A stretch of DNA of 64,000 nt from Plectrocnemia conspersa (lineage: Eukaryota > Arthropoda > Insecta > Trichoptera > Polycentropodidae), in contig VTFK01000379.1 of the NCBI GenBank assembly GCA_009617715.1, positions 1 to 64,000 on the forward strand, given 5' to 3'. Below the pieces are notes generated by a model. That model had not been told where the DNA came from, made no database searches, and saw nothing but the letters and a program-made list of their open reading frames with translations. A program made the translations under genes and the position numbers. This document shows, piece by piece, positions 26,701 to 39,402 of the stretch (the stretch's first letter is position 1; the number at the start of each line of letters is the position of its first letter).

Positions 26701-27399
26701 ACTATATTTACAAATATACATATATATGGGATATAACGTTTGAGAATATAATAATTTCTATAACTTTATTCAAATGTTTTTTTTTAATTATATTTCAGCT
26801 AAGCTTGTTATCTAGGGTTATCTGATATATATTTTAAAATGGCAGCTATTCAAAATACTTGAATAATCCAAAATATTCTATAATCGTTTTTAGATTAATG
26901 GCTCATCTCTAAAGCAAAAAACAATTTATCAATAACAGCAACATTCATATTTATATTATTTAGTTAAAATCTTTTTTATAGTCAAAGCATGTTATACTTG
27001 AAATTCAGAAAACATCGAACTTCTGTAAATAAAAATTAAAATAAATCAATATTATTCATTTGAAAATAAAATGAGCATAAAAATAACATGTAATTATTAT
27101 TGTTCAGCGAATGACGTCTGTGTGACGTTCTCTATCTGTCAAACCGTACGTCGTTTTTAACGCATTTTAAACATTGCGCAATATTGTTTGGTCCCCATAT
27201 AAACAAGTAACTTCTGCGACGTTTTCTGTATAGCGCAACGTTGAACGCGCGTACAACGTTATTACACCGACGAATCGCGCGATACAACTTTTGTCAAATT
27301 TGTAACCTAAAAATGAAAACATTTAATAGATCGGCGACGATTCGAACAGCACGCACAAATTAAAATAGAAAGATTTTATTTCGAGTGAAATGTTTCGCG

Positions 27400-27760
27400 T
27401 ACGAGGTCGACCCCGCGACGCAAAAGGTCAAATTTATCACTGGCGGGGAGAAAGTCACCAGATCTCTGTCAGGGAGCATATGACGCTTTGTTTATTTGCA
27501 ATGCGGAGCGCCTCAGTTGGGGGCAGGGGAGAGGGGCGCGGGGTGTGTAAATAAGATAAGTCACGTTTCGAGTCCGCAGTGCGTACCTCAGGGCTGGTGG
27601 GCGCTGGTGCGGCGACGGGGGCGCTCATGGGCGCGAGACGGAGGCTCGGCGCTAAGCTGGACGGGCGCGGCCGGCCGCCGGCTGCGCCATCTTGCCGCGA
27701 TGTCACTCGCCGGCCGACACAACAACTGGGTTGCCACACGACGATCCGAACCGTGTTCGC
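27400..27760. promoter_or_regulatory. CpG-rich island
   Basis: The most GC-rich block in the first half of the window, with many GCGC and CGCC motifs. Long open frames on both strands (up to 130 codons on minus, 27,847-27,455) are expected from composition and contain no recognisable domain. It is probably a promoter or first exon; direction unknown. The adjacent repeat element starts about 280 bp to the right. Confidence 0.4.
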
Positions 27761-28037
27761 AAAACACTGCACAAATATAATTGCAAGCGAACACTGCACA
27801 AATTGCAATATCTTAACACATTGTTTGCGGGTATAATCGCGTGCCATATCCCTCCTGGCGCAAACGAAAATCGAGGTCTCGCGCGCACAAAAATCGTCAT
27901 AACTTCTAAAGTATCTAATATAATTTAATTAAATTTTAATTTTAAACTCACCATATACTACGTTTTCAAACTTTAATGCAGCGAACGTCACAGCTTCCAC
28001 TTTTTACCAAAAAAACTGTCTAGCGTCGCTACGAAAA

Positions 28038-28462
28038 GAGAGTCCGTTACGCAAGTGTTACCAGAGTGCCTCCAAGTTTTGGCCCATAACAAAATCTAAA
28101 TGAGAATATATATAAATAGTCCCCCATACAAATCATTGGAGGTTTTTTGGATCAAAATGTGTGATATTGAGGAATATACGGAATCGAGTGAAAGAGCTAT
28201 TATAGATTCCTGCCATTCCAAACAACCTATCGTTGTGAACAAACATTCTCTAAAATGGTTTGTGAGGCCTATTTATATGTATATATATTTCTTTAGATTT
28301 TGTTATGGTCAAAACTTGGCGGCATTCTGGTAACACTAGTATAACGGATTTCTCTCGATTAGCAATCTTCGACGAGCTCGCGCGCGTTGCGCGCCTGCGC
28401 CCTGTATATTAATAAGCATGTAACTATTTATCGTCAATAAAACAAATTACTGCAGCGGACAA
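28038..28462. mobile_element. Long-inverted-repeat element, family C, copy 1 (partial)
   Basis: The left arm contains GAGAGTCCGTTACGCAAGTG and then CTCCAAGTTTTGGCCCATAA. The right arm contains the inverse: TTATGGTCAAAACTTGGCGG then AACGGATTTCTCTC, followed by ATCGTCAATAAAACAAATTA and CTGCAGCGG. The same arm sequences occur at 54,968-55,760. This copy lacks the outermost left end, so it seems truncated there. No coding is recognised. Confidence 0.75.
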
Positions 28463-29075
28463 AAATATAAATCCCATTCAATTAGAGACACCTTTTTGAA
28501 TTGCATTATATAAAATTATGCCTGGGATTGACGAACTAGTTATTAATGATAAAATAATGTATCTGATGCGTGAAGAAGAAATTGATTGATTCTGTACAAA
28601 AGGAAGTTAAGTATTTGTTTAATATTTTGTTGTAGATTTTTATCAATGTATGACTAAAAATTTAGTATTTCTACTTTCAACTTATTCGTGATTTTATTTG
28701 AATTTTTATTTTTTAAATGTCATTAATTGTATTTTTAAATATGTATATGTTCTATGTAAATTTTCTGTAAATATATTTTCTATGTATGTAAATTTATATC
28801 TATTATATGTATGTAATTTGTATCATTATATAAAAAAAATATTTCAATAATTTTTGAAATGTTTTTAATTGCATTTTTTAAATAATATATCATACGTGTA
28901 GAAGTATTTTCGATCTCTTCTAAACTCTCCAAAATATGCCGATACGCTGCAGTTTTCCGATAAAAACCGTTATTGCAGCGCATGTAGAAACAAAAACAGC
29001 ACACAGTCGTATTTTCGTGCAACGTATACTACTTTCTTCCTGTGACTCGGCCCTAGCACATTGGCCATAATATTG
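28463..29075. other. Non-coding stretch
   Basis: AT-rich, with no supported feature. Confidence 0.4.
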
Positions 29076-29135
29076 CACCCATTAAAAATGGTGTAGTCTG
29101 ACATAAGGACACCCATTAAAATGGTATAGTCTGAC
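29076..29135. repeat. Two-copy tandem repeat
   Basis: CACCCATTAAAA(A)TGGTGTAG and a near-identical CACCCATTAAAATGGTATAG, each followed by TCTGACA, lie in tandem with a period of about 34 bases. Confidence 0.75.
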
Positions 29136-29329
29136 AGAAATATTCTAGCTAGTAGTTTTAACCGTAATTCGGAGAACTATGTATAGGAATTAGTCGTTTT
29201 TAATTGCTCATTTGAGTTTTTAAAAAGGATTGCAGGTCTAATTATTCATAATTTACCCGTCCAAATATTATTGTAAAATTTATAAAAATAAACATTTAAT
29301 CTTAATTGGTCGCCAGCTATATTCCGATA

Positions 29330-29480
29330 TCCGATAAGACCGCTGCTGAGTTAACTGAAAATATCTTGTGACACCGTCATGAAGATCTAATCAACAGAAA
29401 ACTGTACCGTGCTCAAGGGTATGATAACACTGCAACTATGACCAAAATGAATGGCAGGGTTAAAAGATAATCAAATGAGT
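29330..29480 (+). pseudogene. Small relic of a hAT-type transposase
   Basis: Plus-strand translation gives S-D-K-T-A-A-E-L-T-E-N-I-L, a stop, and then R-A-Q-G-Y-D-N-T-A-T-M-T-K-M-N-G-R-V. This matches the 'RGQGYDNGANMxGxxxGVQ' segment of hAT transposases of the DUF4371/zinc-finger type. Stops bracket it. No element ends were found. Confidence 0.6.
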
Positions 29481-31384
29481 GGATCCAGAAGTTTGTTTAC
29501 GCTATTTGTACGGCTATAAAATTACATGTTAATATGTTATTATGTTAGATTCTTAAAGTCCTCCCGTCGCGTCGCCAAAGAAGTAAGTGCCGCTTCGTAT
29601 CAGTGTTGCCAGCGAAACGCCAGGATTCCAATTAAATCGCCTTCTTCCTCCCACATTCGTTCAGAAGCATTCTTTGTGGAGAGAATAAATAATATTTTTA
29701 GCATTGTAACACCGATTGTAATATTATATATGTTGCTCTATGAAAAGAGTTGTAGAGATAAAGTGTAGCGCTCATCTCGACACTGTAAGTCCAGTGAAGA
29801 AAAATTTAAGAGGTTATTATGTTTTATTATGTAGGGGGAGCGGCAATCACATTCATAACTGTTTTTTGTTGTATTTACATTTTTATGTTAAGCTACGCGT
29901 CACACATTAATATACTAATGTTGTGGCAAAGTACGTGTGTTCTTGGGTATGGTTTTATAAAATGAAATCCATTGTCATAAATTCGATATATCGTAGAAAG
30001 ATCAATATTATACATAATAACAACAAAAAAATTCGATGTATGCAAATCTTGATAAATATTTCTATAATTTTAATTAATATATAATAAAAATTTATAATCT
30101 GGTACGATCGTGTATCTAATAAATATACCTAAGATATTGTAGGTTAAAGGCGGATAATTTTCGTGAAAATTCCGTAAAAAATGGATTTAACTGTATATGC
30201 AAAAATATATATTGGGTGAACAAATCAATCAGTTTGCTAATTTTTACATATATTTTGAATCATCATGCAAACAGTGATACAATTATGAACGTCATTGAAC
30301 ACAATTTATTATCATAAACGCTGACCTAGGGGCTCCGTTAACACTGGAAAACGAATAATAGGGTCTAATAAAAAAAGATTATTGCGATTTATATTTATAT
30401 CAGCGGTTACAATAAAATTAATATTTATAACGCGACTTTAAATAATTCTTCATTAAAAAAATCAAGAAGTTAAACTAAAATAAATTAAGTACGATAGTTA
30501 TCTTATCAATTAGTATGTTTGCTGTAAATGATACATATTTTCGGTGGTTTAATAAGTAACTAGTTTATTTAAATTTATAACTAAAGCATTATCAACACTA
30601 CATATATTTTTACCTACATATATTTTTCTACCTATTATTTTTGTAATAAATTTATAACATATTATCGATAAAACAGTATATTCTTATATATTGTTTATTA
30701 AGATCCTTTGTCCTTTGAAAGTGCTCACAAACCTCTAAAATATTATATTTTATTATCTTCTAATGGAGAAAAGGAGCGTAACCGAAATAGTTAAACGTAA
30801 TGTTTATTGTGGTTTAGTACTTCGAAGGTGTGTTTCGGGACCGCAATCCTTTAATCTTGATCAATATATTAATTCTATAATACGAAGCTTTAAACATCTA
30901 AAGCTCGTAGGATTTATTATTATATCTTATTTTAGTATACGTATAATTGATATAAAAAATATTTTGACGGTTGAAATTGAGTTTGAAAATTTCACAATTA
31001 TAATGTGAAATTACTGGTTAATGTTAATAGTTTTTTAATATTTCTCCCTAGGGAATGCATAGAAATATTTTTGCTGAAATATAGGTTGCCTATTAACTAG
31101 AAACATTATAATATATACGTATTATATTCGGAAAAAATTTGAGAACTCTAAAAGTTTTTCCTTCATCCAACTGGTCATTTGTATTAGTTATACATGAAGT
31201 CGAAATTTTCTACATGAAATCTCTTGGAGATGTACGAATTTCGTACAGATCCACAAAAAAGAATAAAAGAAAGGATAAATAAATCGTGCATTAATAACTC
31301 TAATACGGTCAATTCGGTACCTTCGGCATCTACAGGGACAGTATTTGAGAGGGTGGGGGGCAGGTGAAGGCAATTCCTCCCCCC
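29481..31384. other. Non-coding stretch
   Basis: AT-rich. Open frames at 29,526-29,768 and 30,763-31,008 have no domain. No RNA gene or transposon end is recognised. Confidence 0.4.
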
Positions 31385-31545
31385 TTAATTTTGACCAGTA
31401 AAATGCAAGTCATTAAATAAAATACCGTGAATCTTAACGAAAGCAAAATAGTAAAAAAATACCACTGATTAGCCAATCCCCCCCCCCTTGAAAAAAAAAG
31501 TTATCCCAGATTCTAAACCGAAAATTCTCGGGTTATCGCTGTGAG
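31385..31545 (-). repeat. Dispersed repeat family B, copy 3 (inverted)
   Basis: Read on the minus strand this gives GGTTTAGAATCTGGGATAAC, then a G-run, GGCTAATCAGTGG and TCGTTAAGATTCACGG. These are the same blocks, in the same order, as at 32,220-32,350. It shows that the family extends upstream of the core seen at 12.8 and 15.2 kb. Confidence 0.6.
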
Positions 31546-32160
31546 AAAATATAATCTAAACCTTAACAAATTTTCTAAAAACTCGACCAACGTGTCCTCG
31601 ATGAATAGCTGTGACAGCTTTTATTTTTGTGCTCCAGCGTGTTTGCAAATCGCGTTTTGATTTCAGTAGTAAAGCTGTTTTTAATTCTTCATGGCGAATA
31701 GTATAACGAGAAAAAAATGGCTAGGCTTTTAACTGTTGCAAAAAAAGTGACTACCACTGGACCTTGCCTTAGTGAGTGTATTTCAGCTTAATTTAAACTA
31801 TTGTTATATCACAGTTTACAAATAATGGCATGTAATTCCTGACAAAAATGAAATATATTGTTTGAATTTGGATTATTACCAACTTCGTTTAGGCGCCCCC
31901 TCAATCTTACGCCCGGAGGCATATGCCCCCCCCCCCTACGCTACGGATCTGCATGTAATTGCATAATGATTTTTATATATATATATACATTTAGATACTT
32001 TATTAATGAGTAATAAAGTATGTAAATGTATATATTACTACGTATGGAAAAGTTGATCATATAATTTGACTAGCACCTGCCAGATAAATTATATTTTCAC
32101 TGATAAAAATATATATCTACCTTTAAAAATGTAATTCGATATGATTTCATTGAAATGACA
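31546..32160. other. Non-coding stretch
   Basis: Ends of the type CCCCCCCTACGCTACGGATCTG near 31,930-31,952 resemble a hAT MITE terminus, but no matching partner end with an 8-bp duplication was found. Confidence 0.35.
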
Positions 32161-32199
32161 TATGTATTTTAAAAAATATCTTCGCGATAGATTTTCTTT

Positions 32200-32395
32200 G
32201 ATAGATAACCCGATAATTCCTGGGTTAGAATCAGGGACATTATTTCAGCATTTTTCAGAAGGGGCAGGGGACAAAAGTTCGCCAGTCAGTGGTCGTTTTT
32301 TTAAATATTTTGATTTCATTAAGATTCATAGTATTTCATTAAATTACATTCATTTTTCTGAGAAAATTCAAGGGGGGTTACGTTCCTAGGTGGCC
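32200..32395 (+). repeat. Dispersed repeat family B, copy 4
   Basis: Contains GGGTTAGAATCAGGGACATT, GGGGACAAAAGTTCGCCAG, TCAGTGGTCG and AAGATTCATAGTATTTCATT in the order seen in the other copies. It ends next to the hAT MITE at 32,418. Confidence 0.65.
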
Positions 32396-32417
32396 TAACA
32401 CGCACTCGTGATACGAT

Positions 32418-32682
32418 CAGTGGCGTAGCTAGGGTATGTGCCGCCCAGGGCGATCCTTAAAATTGCCCCCCCCCATACATTTTTTGCAGGGTCATAAAAT
32501 CAGCATTTCTTAAAATAATAAATTGGTTATTATTAAGCTCTTGTTATTCGTGGATTTATATATGTTTTAGTGCATTCAGGGTTAAGAACCACACTAGACG
32601 ATCCCATCGCGAATATGCCGCCCCCAAGCAGGTGCCGCCCGGGGCGGCCCGCTCCCTCCGCCCCCCCATAGCTACGCCACTG
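32418..32682. mobile_element. hAT-type MITE with perfect 8-bp target duplication
   Basis: A 265-bp element with ends CAGTGGCGTAGCTAGGG and CATAGCTACGCCACTG (inverted), and G/C-rich GCCGCCC-type interior repeats. It is flanked on both sides by GATACGAT (32,410-32,417 and 32,683-32,690). Non-coding. The intact duplication implies a fairly recent insertion. Confidence 0.93.
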
Positions 32683-33039
32683 GATACGATTACTTGATTT
32701 CAAAAAGCTTGGCCACCTAATGCTTAAAGCTTATGTTGTATTGTAAAATTGTAAAAGTGTTCTGCGCAAAAAATGTCCGAGTTTAGTGTTCCCCGACTTG
32801 AAGAAGATTGAGAACCACGGATTTACATCTACAAATGCTTAAAAATGATTATCTTTTTCCAAGTTATGACTTACGATGGTTACGTAATAATACACAAATT
32901 ACAAGGTACGACGCCTACAACGTTTCGATTGCATTTACTGAGTTCGAAGTTCTGTAAAAAAGCAATCCTAGAACATTGATTAGAATGGCATAGCAGCAAA
33001 GTTATCGAAACGTGATCTAAAACTCAGTCAGCACCCTGG

Positions 33040-33351
33040 TCGTGGAAATCGTGTGTCGAACAGCCCTCTGACGTCACGGTGCCAGGCACGGACTAGGAAG
33101 TGCACAAAAGTTCCGCCGCTAGGGGAATGCTTTCAGCATTTAGCCTGAATTAAAACTAGGTTATTGCACTTTGGCGGACGTATTTTTAGCGCGGAAGGCC
33201 GTCGTCAGTACAGTGGCGGAGGCTTTCACGCCATGACGCGTTCCTGACTAAATTTGGTCAGCAGTTTCTGCGGACTAAATTTAGCTTATTTTTAAGTGCT
33301 TATTATTTTTTTTGCTAGCAGAAAGTCATGGGTTGATTGGCAAAAAAACTA
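33040..33351 (+). promoter_or_regulatory. Promoter / 5' leader of the first TTLL3 gene
   Basis: A GC-richer block just upstream of the first coding exon. It contains a perfect CRE-type palindrome TGACGTCA at 33,069-33,076. Two tiny upstream frames lie before the real start: ATG-ACG-CGT-TCC-TGA at 33,233-33,247 and ATG-GGT-TGA at 33,328-33,336. The second is in frame with the main ATG, so its stop fixes 33,352 as the first usable start. The transcription start site is not determined. Confidence 0.5.
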
Positions 33352-36300
33352 ATGGGTACAGATGTTGCCAAGGTTCAGATGGCGATAAAGGCGACGGCCG
33401 AAGATGGAAAATCACAGGATAAAGAAAATGGACACAAGAGAAAGTGCAGACCTCACAGCGCCCATAATTTTTCGACTAGGAAGCTAAGTCCAGGTGTTTT
33501 TTTGTGTGTCGATTAGATTTTTACTTTATTTTGAATGCGTGTTTGAGGTATATAACTGTTCAAAGACAAATAGCCCAACGATCGAAGTACTATTAAGTTT
33601 ATTTTATGAGTGTCTAGAATATTTTTAGTGACGTGCAAAATCTAGATTGCTTACAATAAAAATATAAAATGAATGATTTTTCCATATTTAATAAAATAAA
33701 TAATATTTGTTATTGTTTAATATAATATATGTATCTTGAATAACTTAAAAAATGCATAACATTTAAAAAATGCAATATTTTTTGCAAATGTAAGATTTAG
33801 TTTAAAATACTGAAATTAATTACATAAATACATTAAATATAGTTTTATTACACAAAAAGTAAATTAGAAAATTGTTTTGTATACTTGTAATATAAATAGC
33901 CATTATAACGATAATTGGCAATTTAAGACCCGAACCGTTGAGTTAGTAGCACTAATAAACATAAAATTAATGGGTTTAAACGATAATTTAGTTATTTTTG
34001 CATAATGTTGCCTTAAAAGTGCTATTAAATTATAAAGGCATTTCTTCATCTGAAATAAATATAAAATGGAAAATTAACTTAAGCTTACAATATCGTTTCT
34101 TGAAGGATCAATAGATACATACATACAATACATATATATATATATTTTATATAACTAAGCAAAATTATCGTTTACTACTATATAAATATATGATAAATAC
34201 ATTTCAATACTTTAATGAAATGTATTTATACTTATATGGTATAGGTCTTGAAATGTATTTACGTTTCAAGACCTGTACCCAAATTTTTGTTTTTATTATG
34301 TTTGATTTCATAGACATTATAAAGGTATTTCGCCATAATTCTATGATTATAAATAAATCCGCTTTATAAGTCAATATATGTATGTCTTGTATATACGCAC
34401 GACATTATTTTAATCACTATTTTTTTTATAAATTTGAATGTATTCATAATATAGTTATAAGCAGGGCTTTTTTAAATAAAAAATGGTGTCGTAAGTTACT
34501 TTTTGTCTAGCTTTTTACTAAAAAAAATATATTCAAATATCATTTAAATGAAATTTAAAGCAGCTTTTTCTATGCCGCGAAGCGCATAAAAAATAAAATA
34601 ATATTTATCATATTTTTTCTATACTTTAGACATGTCAAATCTAAAGTTAAAAGAACAAATACAAATACAGAACTGAAGACTAAATGTAAAATAAAATTGT
34701 AAAACATCATATATTTGAATAAAAGTTTATAGTGATTTACAAAATTTTATTCAATTTTCGTCTGACAACTCTTCTCTATTTCTATTTTTAGATTTTTTAT
34801 CTGAAAAACCAGAGATCAACGTATTTTGAAGGATCGAAAAGTGGCAAAGGTGGCTGGGTGCGAAACTGTATTATTGAGGGATGATTATTGAACTGATATT
34901 CGAGGGATGTTTATGTTGCCTCAGTCGCAGCCTTGGCCCTCGGTTTCCTAAGTTGATCTTCTGTGCTTTGCTCGTCATAAATTGCGCTTCACGCACTACC
35001 TTGGACGGCCAGTCCGAGAGTTTACTTCCCCTCAAGGGTTTGGGTTTTAACCTCAAGAGTCCCTCGCTCTATCACACTGTTATCGGCGAACTCCAGCGTG
35101 TGGTCGACTACCGCCGTCTGTGATTAGAACAATGCCAAACTATAATGGAAGGAAATTTCTTTGTCAGGAATTTTTCACTCCACTTTTACATCCTAACATC
35201 ACAGCAGCGCCGTCGCATGCTACCGAAACTATTTTTTTTAAAAATCTTCTGTCATCCTATAAAAATCAAGATATTGGAGTAAGAACTTAAATATTCCTTA
35301 AGCCGTTATGTTTTCAAGTTCAAAAATAAATTATTCGGTGAATTCATTCTAACGCTTTCGATACAGCATCGAACATACACAGTGAGGGTGGTTTTTATGC
35401 TTATGGTGGTAGATTCATCAATTATCAATGAAATTATATTCTTCGATTGAACAATTTTTTTAAATACATTTTTTCTCATTTCATCACTTATATGATACAC
35501 AATATTAACGCATACGTTTGTTGAATGGAGAATATTCAATTATTTTATTATTTTTAAATATGTGTAGACACGTATAAACAAAAAAGTCAGTAAATTAATT
35601 TAGTCAAGTTAAAAACCATTTTATATGCAGCTAACTTCATGCGTTACACATGGTTGTTTATTATATTATTGTTTATAGTATATTTTTTTTTAAATGACCA
35701 TACTGTACTGTTCATTTTAATAGTACAATGATTTTAAATTCATTTTATTGTTTGAACCACTCTAAATACTCTGAATGTAAATATTCTGTATGATTTTTTA
35801 ACTTAATTTAGTATTTTAATTTAATAAGATACTTCGTACAATAAGGTTAATATAAATCATTCATATTTTTATATGTATAAAAAATATTTAGTAAACGATT
35901 ATAACTATCATACTTAAATATAAATATTTTATCCTACAAGCTGACATTATGAAATTATTATTTTTAGAATAAAGTTGTAAGATTTATTTAATATTTTAAT
36001 TTTATCTTACAATCTTTTTCGAAGAGCACAATGAAGGCCCTAAGCATTACCGTCCGTGGATAAGTAACGACCGATGGAAAGAGTTAAGAAAGATGGCAGA
36101 AACAGCTTCAAAGGAGAAAAAAATATTTCTGATCAAAGGTGGCGGCTTTCCGGCGATAAGATATGCTCTTTTAGAAAGAGGTTGGGTCGAAAAAAAAGTC
36201 GACTCTTTAAAACCAAGACCAAGCAATCCTTATCCGTTCAGCAATGAAATTCCAGCACAAGAATCCTTAGCGAAAAGCTTAAACGATTCAGACCGCCTAT

Positions 36301-39300
36301 TAAAGTTTAAATGTGAAAAGATGATAATGAATAAATTTTTGGAACATCAACCTGTCGACTTTCTATGGACTACAAAGAGAGACAAATATGATTGGATGCT
36401 AGTTAAAAAAGATGTCGTAATAAGCAGGTAAGGTTGATATTTAATAAATGTTTATGAACATGGTTTAAACGCCATGATTAGGTTTTCTAGATCAAACTTT
36501 ACAACAAAGGAAGGATTATGCGCCGGACTCAGTCAAATGTATTGGTATACCGAACCAGGAGTTGCAAGCATTATGTTTCCAAGATGTTACATTCTACACA
36601 ATCAGGAGCAAATGGATGAATTTATTGACGACTTTCGGTTAACTGCTTGTTTAGGCCTCTTAAAGTGGTTCATTGCTAAATATAGTAAAGGAAATATTGA
36701 TAGCATTTCATCATCGTCAGGAAAAGTGCCTTATACGTCAATCGACTTTTCTATTAGCAGAGTAAATGAATATTTAATGTTTGTGTGTCATAATGACATA
36801 GACGATGCGGAAGATAGGTCTAAACATATTTGGGAGCACGAATGGGACCAATTCTTGACTCATCATTATTTGCTAATACATGAGAATGCTAAATTTACCG
36901 AAGACAAATCCGTTTGCTTAAGGTATAAGTTATATTTAATGACTCATGAATCACATTTAGATAACTAGCAGTAGGTATTGCACTTGTCATTAATAATCTA
37001 TTTCATTTTACATATTTTAACGTACTGTACTGAGTACATTCTCACATTCTCTTTGTAGTGAAAAAATTGATAATAATTGTAATGGCATGGTAAATCTTAT
37101 CAACACTCTATATTATGTGGGCATATCTTGTCTCCAATTACATTATTAAAAGTTATAAGTCATATTCAACACCATTCTCTCCGACATATAATAAATCTGC
37201 TTGTTTTACTTTTTTTTCATATAAAAAAGTGTTTCTCTCACCAATGGTCTCTTCTTTTGTCGTTGTAGTGTGCAAAATTATTCATTTTCTTCATTAGCAT
37301 TGTTTCGTCGGGATCTAATTACTCTTTAAAAATCTAAAAAAACTATATATCTTAAAATAATAAAAATAACTTATTACAGTTCGCTTGAAAAACGTGCTGC
37401 ATCAACTTTAACATCCGTTAGTAAGTATTTGCCTCAAATGGACATAGATGGTGTTATGAATATTTGGATTATAAAGCCAGGAAATAAATGTAGAGGCAGA
37501 GGTATACAATTGATGAATAACATCAAAGATATAATTGGAATTGTAAATTTTCCTATGACGGCTAAAACGAGATTCGTTGTACAAAAATATATAGGTAACA
37601 ATATTTTATGTTTTGCTATGAATAATATTTATTATTAATGAATTTTTATTGCATTAGAAAACCCGTTGATTGTATATAACACCAAGTTTGATATCCGGCA
37701 ATGGTTTTTAATTACAAGTTCTCAACCACTCACTATATGGATGTATAAGTTAGTATAATATCATTTTACATTTCATATATTATAGATTGAAGGATTCTTA
37801 TTTAATTTGAGATACTTTTAGAGATAGCTATTTAAGATTTAGTTCACAGCTGTTCAATTTAACAAACTATCATGAGTCTGTACACTTGACCAATAACGCG
37901 ATTCAGTCAAAGTATAAAAATCACAATCAAAGAGATAAAGCATTACCTGATGAGAACATGTGGGATTGTCATACGTTCAAAACATATTTGAGGTGAAAAT
38001 ATATTTTGTATTATGATAAAAAATATTTAAATTAATATTTATTTAATAATAATTATAGACAAATTGGAAAATCAGGCGTTTGGGAAGATAGAATATATCC
38101 AGGAATGAGAGAATGTTTAATCGGAACGATGCTCGCTTGCCAAGATTCAATGGATCGTCGGCAAAACAGTTTCGAATTGTACGGTGCTGATTTTATGTTA
38201 ACTGAAGATTTTACTCCATGGTTAATTGAGATTAACTCAAGTCCGGATTTAGCTCCTACGACAAGTGTAACAGCAAGACTTTGTCCACAATGTTTAGAGG
38301 ACGTCGTTAAAGGTACTTATTTTATGATTGAGTGTTGTATGTAATTATATTAATGCTATTTTATTTTAGTTGTAATTGATAGAAAATCTAATCCAGAAGC
38401 TAGCACAGGGATGTTTGAATTAGTGTACAAACAGATCATTCCACGAGCACCGGCTTATCTAGGCTTATCATTATCAGTAAGTGGTAAGAAGATATTCAAG
38501 AAGATCAAAGTGGATAAACCAAGAATTGAACGAGAATACACGCCTGTGATACATAAGCCCAAACAAGAAGAGCCTGCAGAAATAAACACACATACTAATA
38601 CTCCTGTAATGCCAGATTTGATGGCATGGCTTCAACCGTACGGATCTGATCCGAACGAAATTTCAAAAGAATTCGATAAGAAAACTGTCCCGACTGTTCA
38701 ACATGCACTAACGGTTGTAAAATCAGGACTTTTGATGAAGACTTCGAGTAAAAAACGCAAATCGACGTCTCATATATCGCTACGGAGCAGAAGTGCAAGA
38801 AAGGATAAGAATCAAACGGCCAAATCAAAGACGCCAACGTTAGGAACATATTGTTGCAAAAATGACAGTGAATTGAAGGCGGCAAACTGTTATAAAGAAT
38901 GGAAGAAGAACTGCAAATACCATGATAAAAATATAGTTGAAAAAGTCTATTGGCAAGATCCAAACATTGTGAAATCGGTTGGTAATAAGAGGTGTTATAT
39001 AGAACCATCCATTTGGGAGAGAGATACTGCTAGTATTTTGAGATCGCGTTCTTCTTGTTTGCAGAACATAGGCAAATTGGAAGGCAAGCAGCAAATGCAA
39101 ATCACACCGAGGGTTTTCAGTCCTGGGATCATGTCTTACAGTAGAAGAAGTAGGCTGGTACATAAAAATGCTGAGGGTGAATCTTCAAAAGCTTTTTCTA
39201 GCTTCAGCTTGAACATTAGACGTCTTATTCAATGCAAAAAAGAAAGTAAAAAAGCTCAAGAAAACAATAATTCTAAGAAATCGACAAATCAACAAAAAAC

Positions 39301-39331
39301 ATTGGGATCAACAGATGTAATTGCTAGTTAA
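33352..39331 (+). CDS. TTLL3: Tubulin glycylase, TTLL3 type (complete, 8 exons)
   Basis: Predicted 892-residue enzyme that adds glycine side chains to tubulin tails, mainly in cilia and sperm axonemes. Coding exons: 33,352-33,493; 36,025-36,427; 36,482-36,922; 37,380-37,594; 37,658-37,748; 37,822-37,992; 38,059-38,312; 38,370-39,331. Every junction is GT-AG and keeps the frame. Hallmarks of the TTL/ATP-grasp fold are present: K-I-F-L-I-K-G with R-G-W-V-E-K-K near residue 80-105, [16 protein letters not shown] (K358), K-F-D-I-R (410-414), [15 protein letters not shown] (D532) and P-W-L-I-E-I-N (E545, N547). After the catalytic domain comes a basic, low-complexity tail of about 300 residues. 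The 47-residue first exon is supported by its Kozak context, the upstream in-frame stop and perfect phase. The assignment TTLL3 rather than TTLL8 rests on insects having only the TTLL3A/3B group. Confidence 0.92.
34800..35130. other. GC-richer insert in TTLL3 intron 1
   Basis: A block of higher GC inside the first intron, with overlapping open frames on both strands (34,881-35,123 plus; 35,056-34,871 minus). No domain is recognised. It adjoins a hAT relic and is probably part of an old inserted element. Confidence 0.4.
35135..35540 (-). pseudogene. hAT-type transposase fragment in TTLL3 intron 1
   Basis: The minus strand gives [12 protein letters not shown] and T-L-T-V-Y-V-R-C (35,450-35,360). 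Further on, after frame changes, there is [16 protein letters not shown] near 35,215-35,165. These are the 'DESTT' (first catalytic aspartate) and 'DGAxVMLGxxSGV' motifs of DUF4371-hAT transposases. Stops and shifts between them show that it is inactive. Confidence 0.75.
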
Positions 39332-39396
39332 AAGTGATGTACATTTTTGAAGAATGATAATCAAAATTATTTTCTATTTATTCAGTTAATTAATTA

Positions 39397-39402
39397 AATA
39401 AA
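39397..39402 (+). terminator. Polyadenylation signal of the first TTLL3 gene
   Basis: AATAAA 66 bases after the stop codon; the first canonical signal downstream of the gene. Confidence 0.55.

Noticed and set aside
27455..27847. 130-codon minus-strand open frame and several plus-strand frames
   Set aside because: They lie in a CpG-rich block where stops are rare. The proline/arginine-rich translation has no domain and the frames overlap on both strands.
31900..31960. Possible hAT MITE end CCTACGCTACGGATCTG
   Set aside because: No partner end with an 8-bp duplication was found nearby; only a half-end at most.
38595..39163. Minus-strand frames of 107-137 codons opposite TTLL3 exon 8
   Set aside because: Shadows of the real coding strand.
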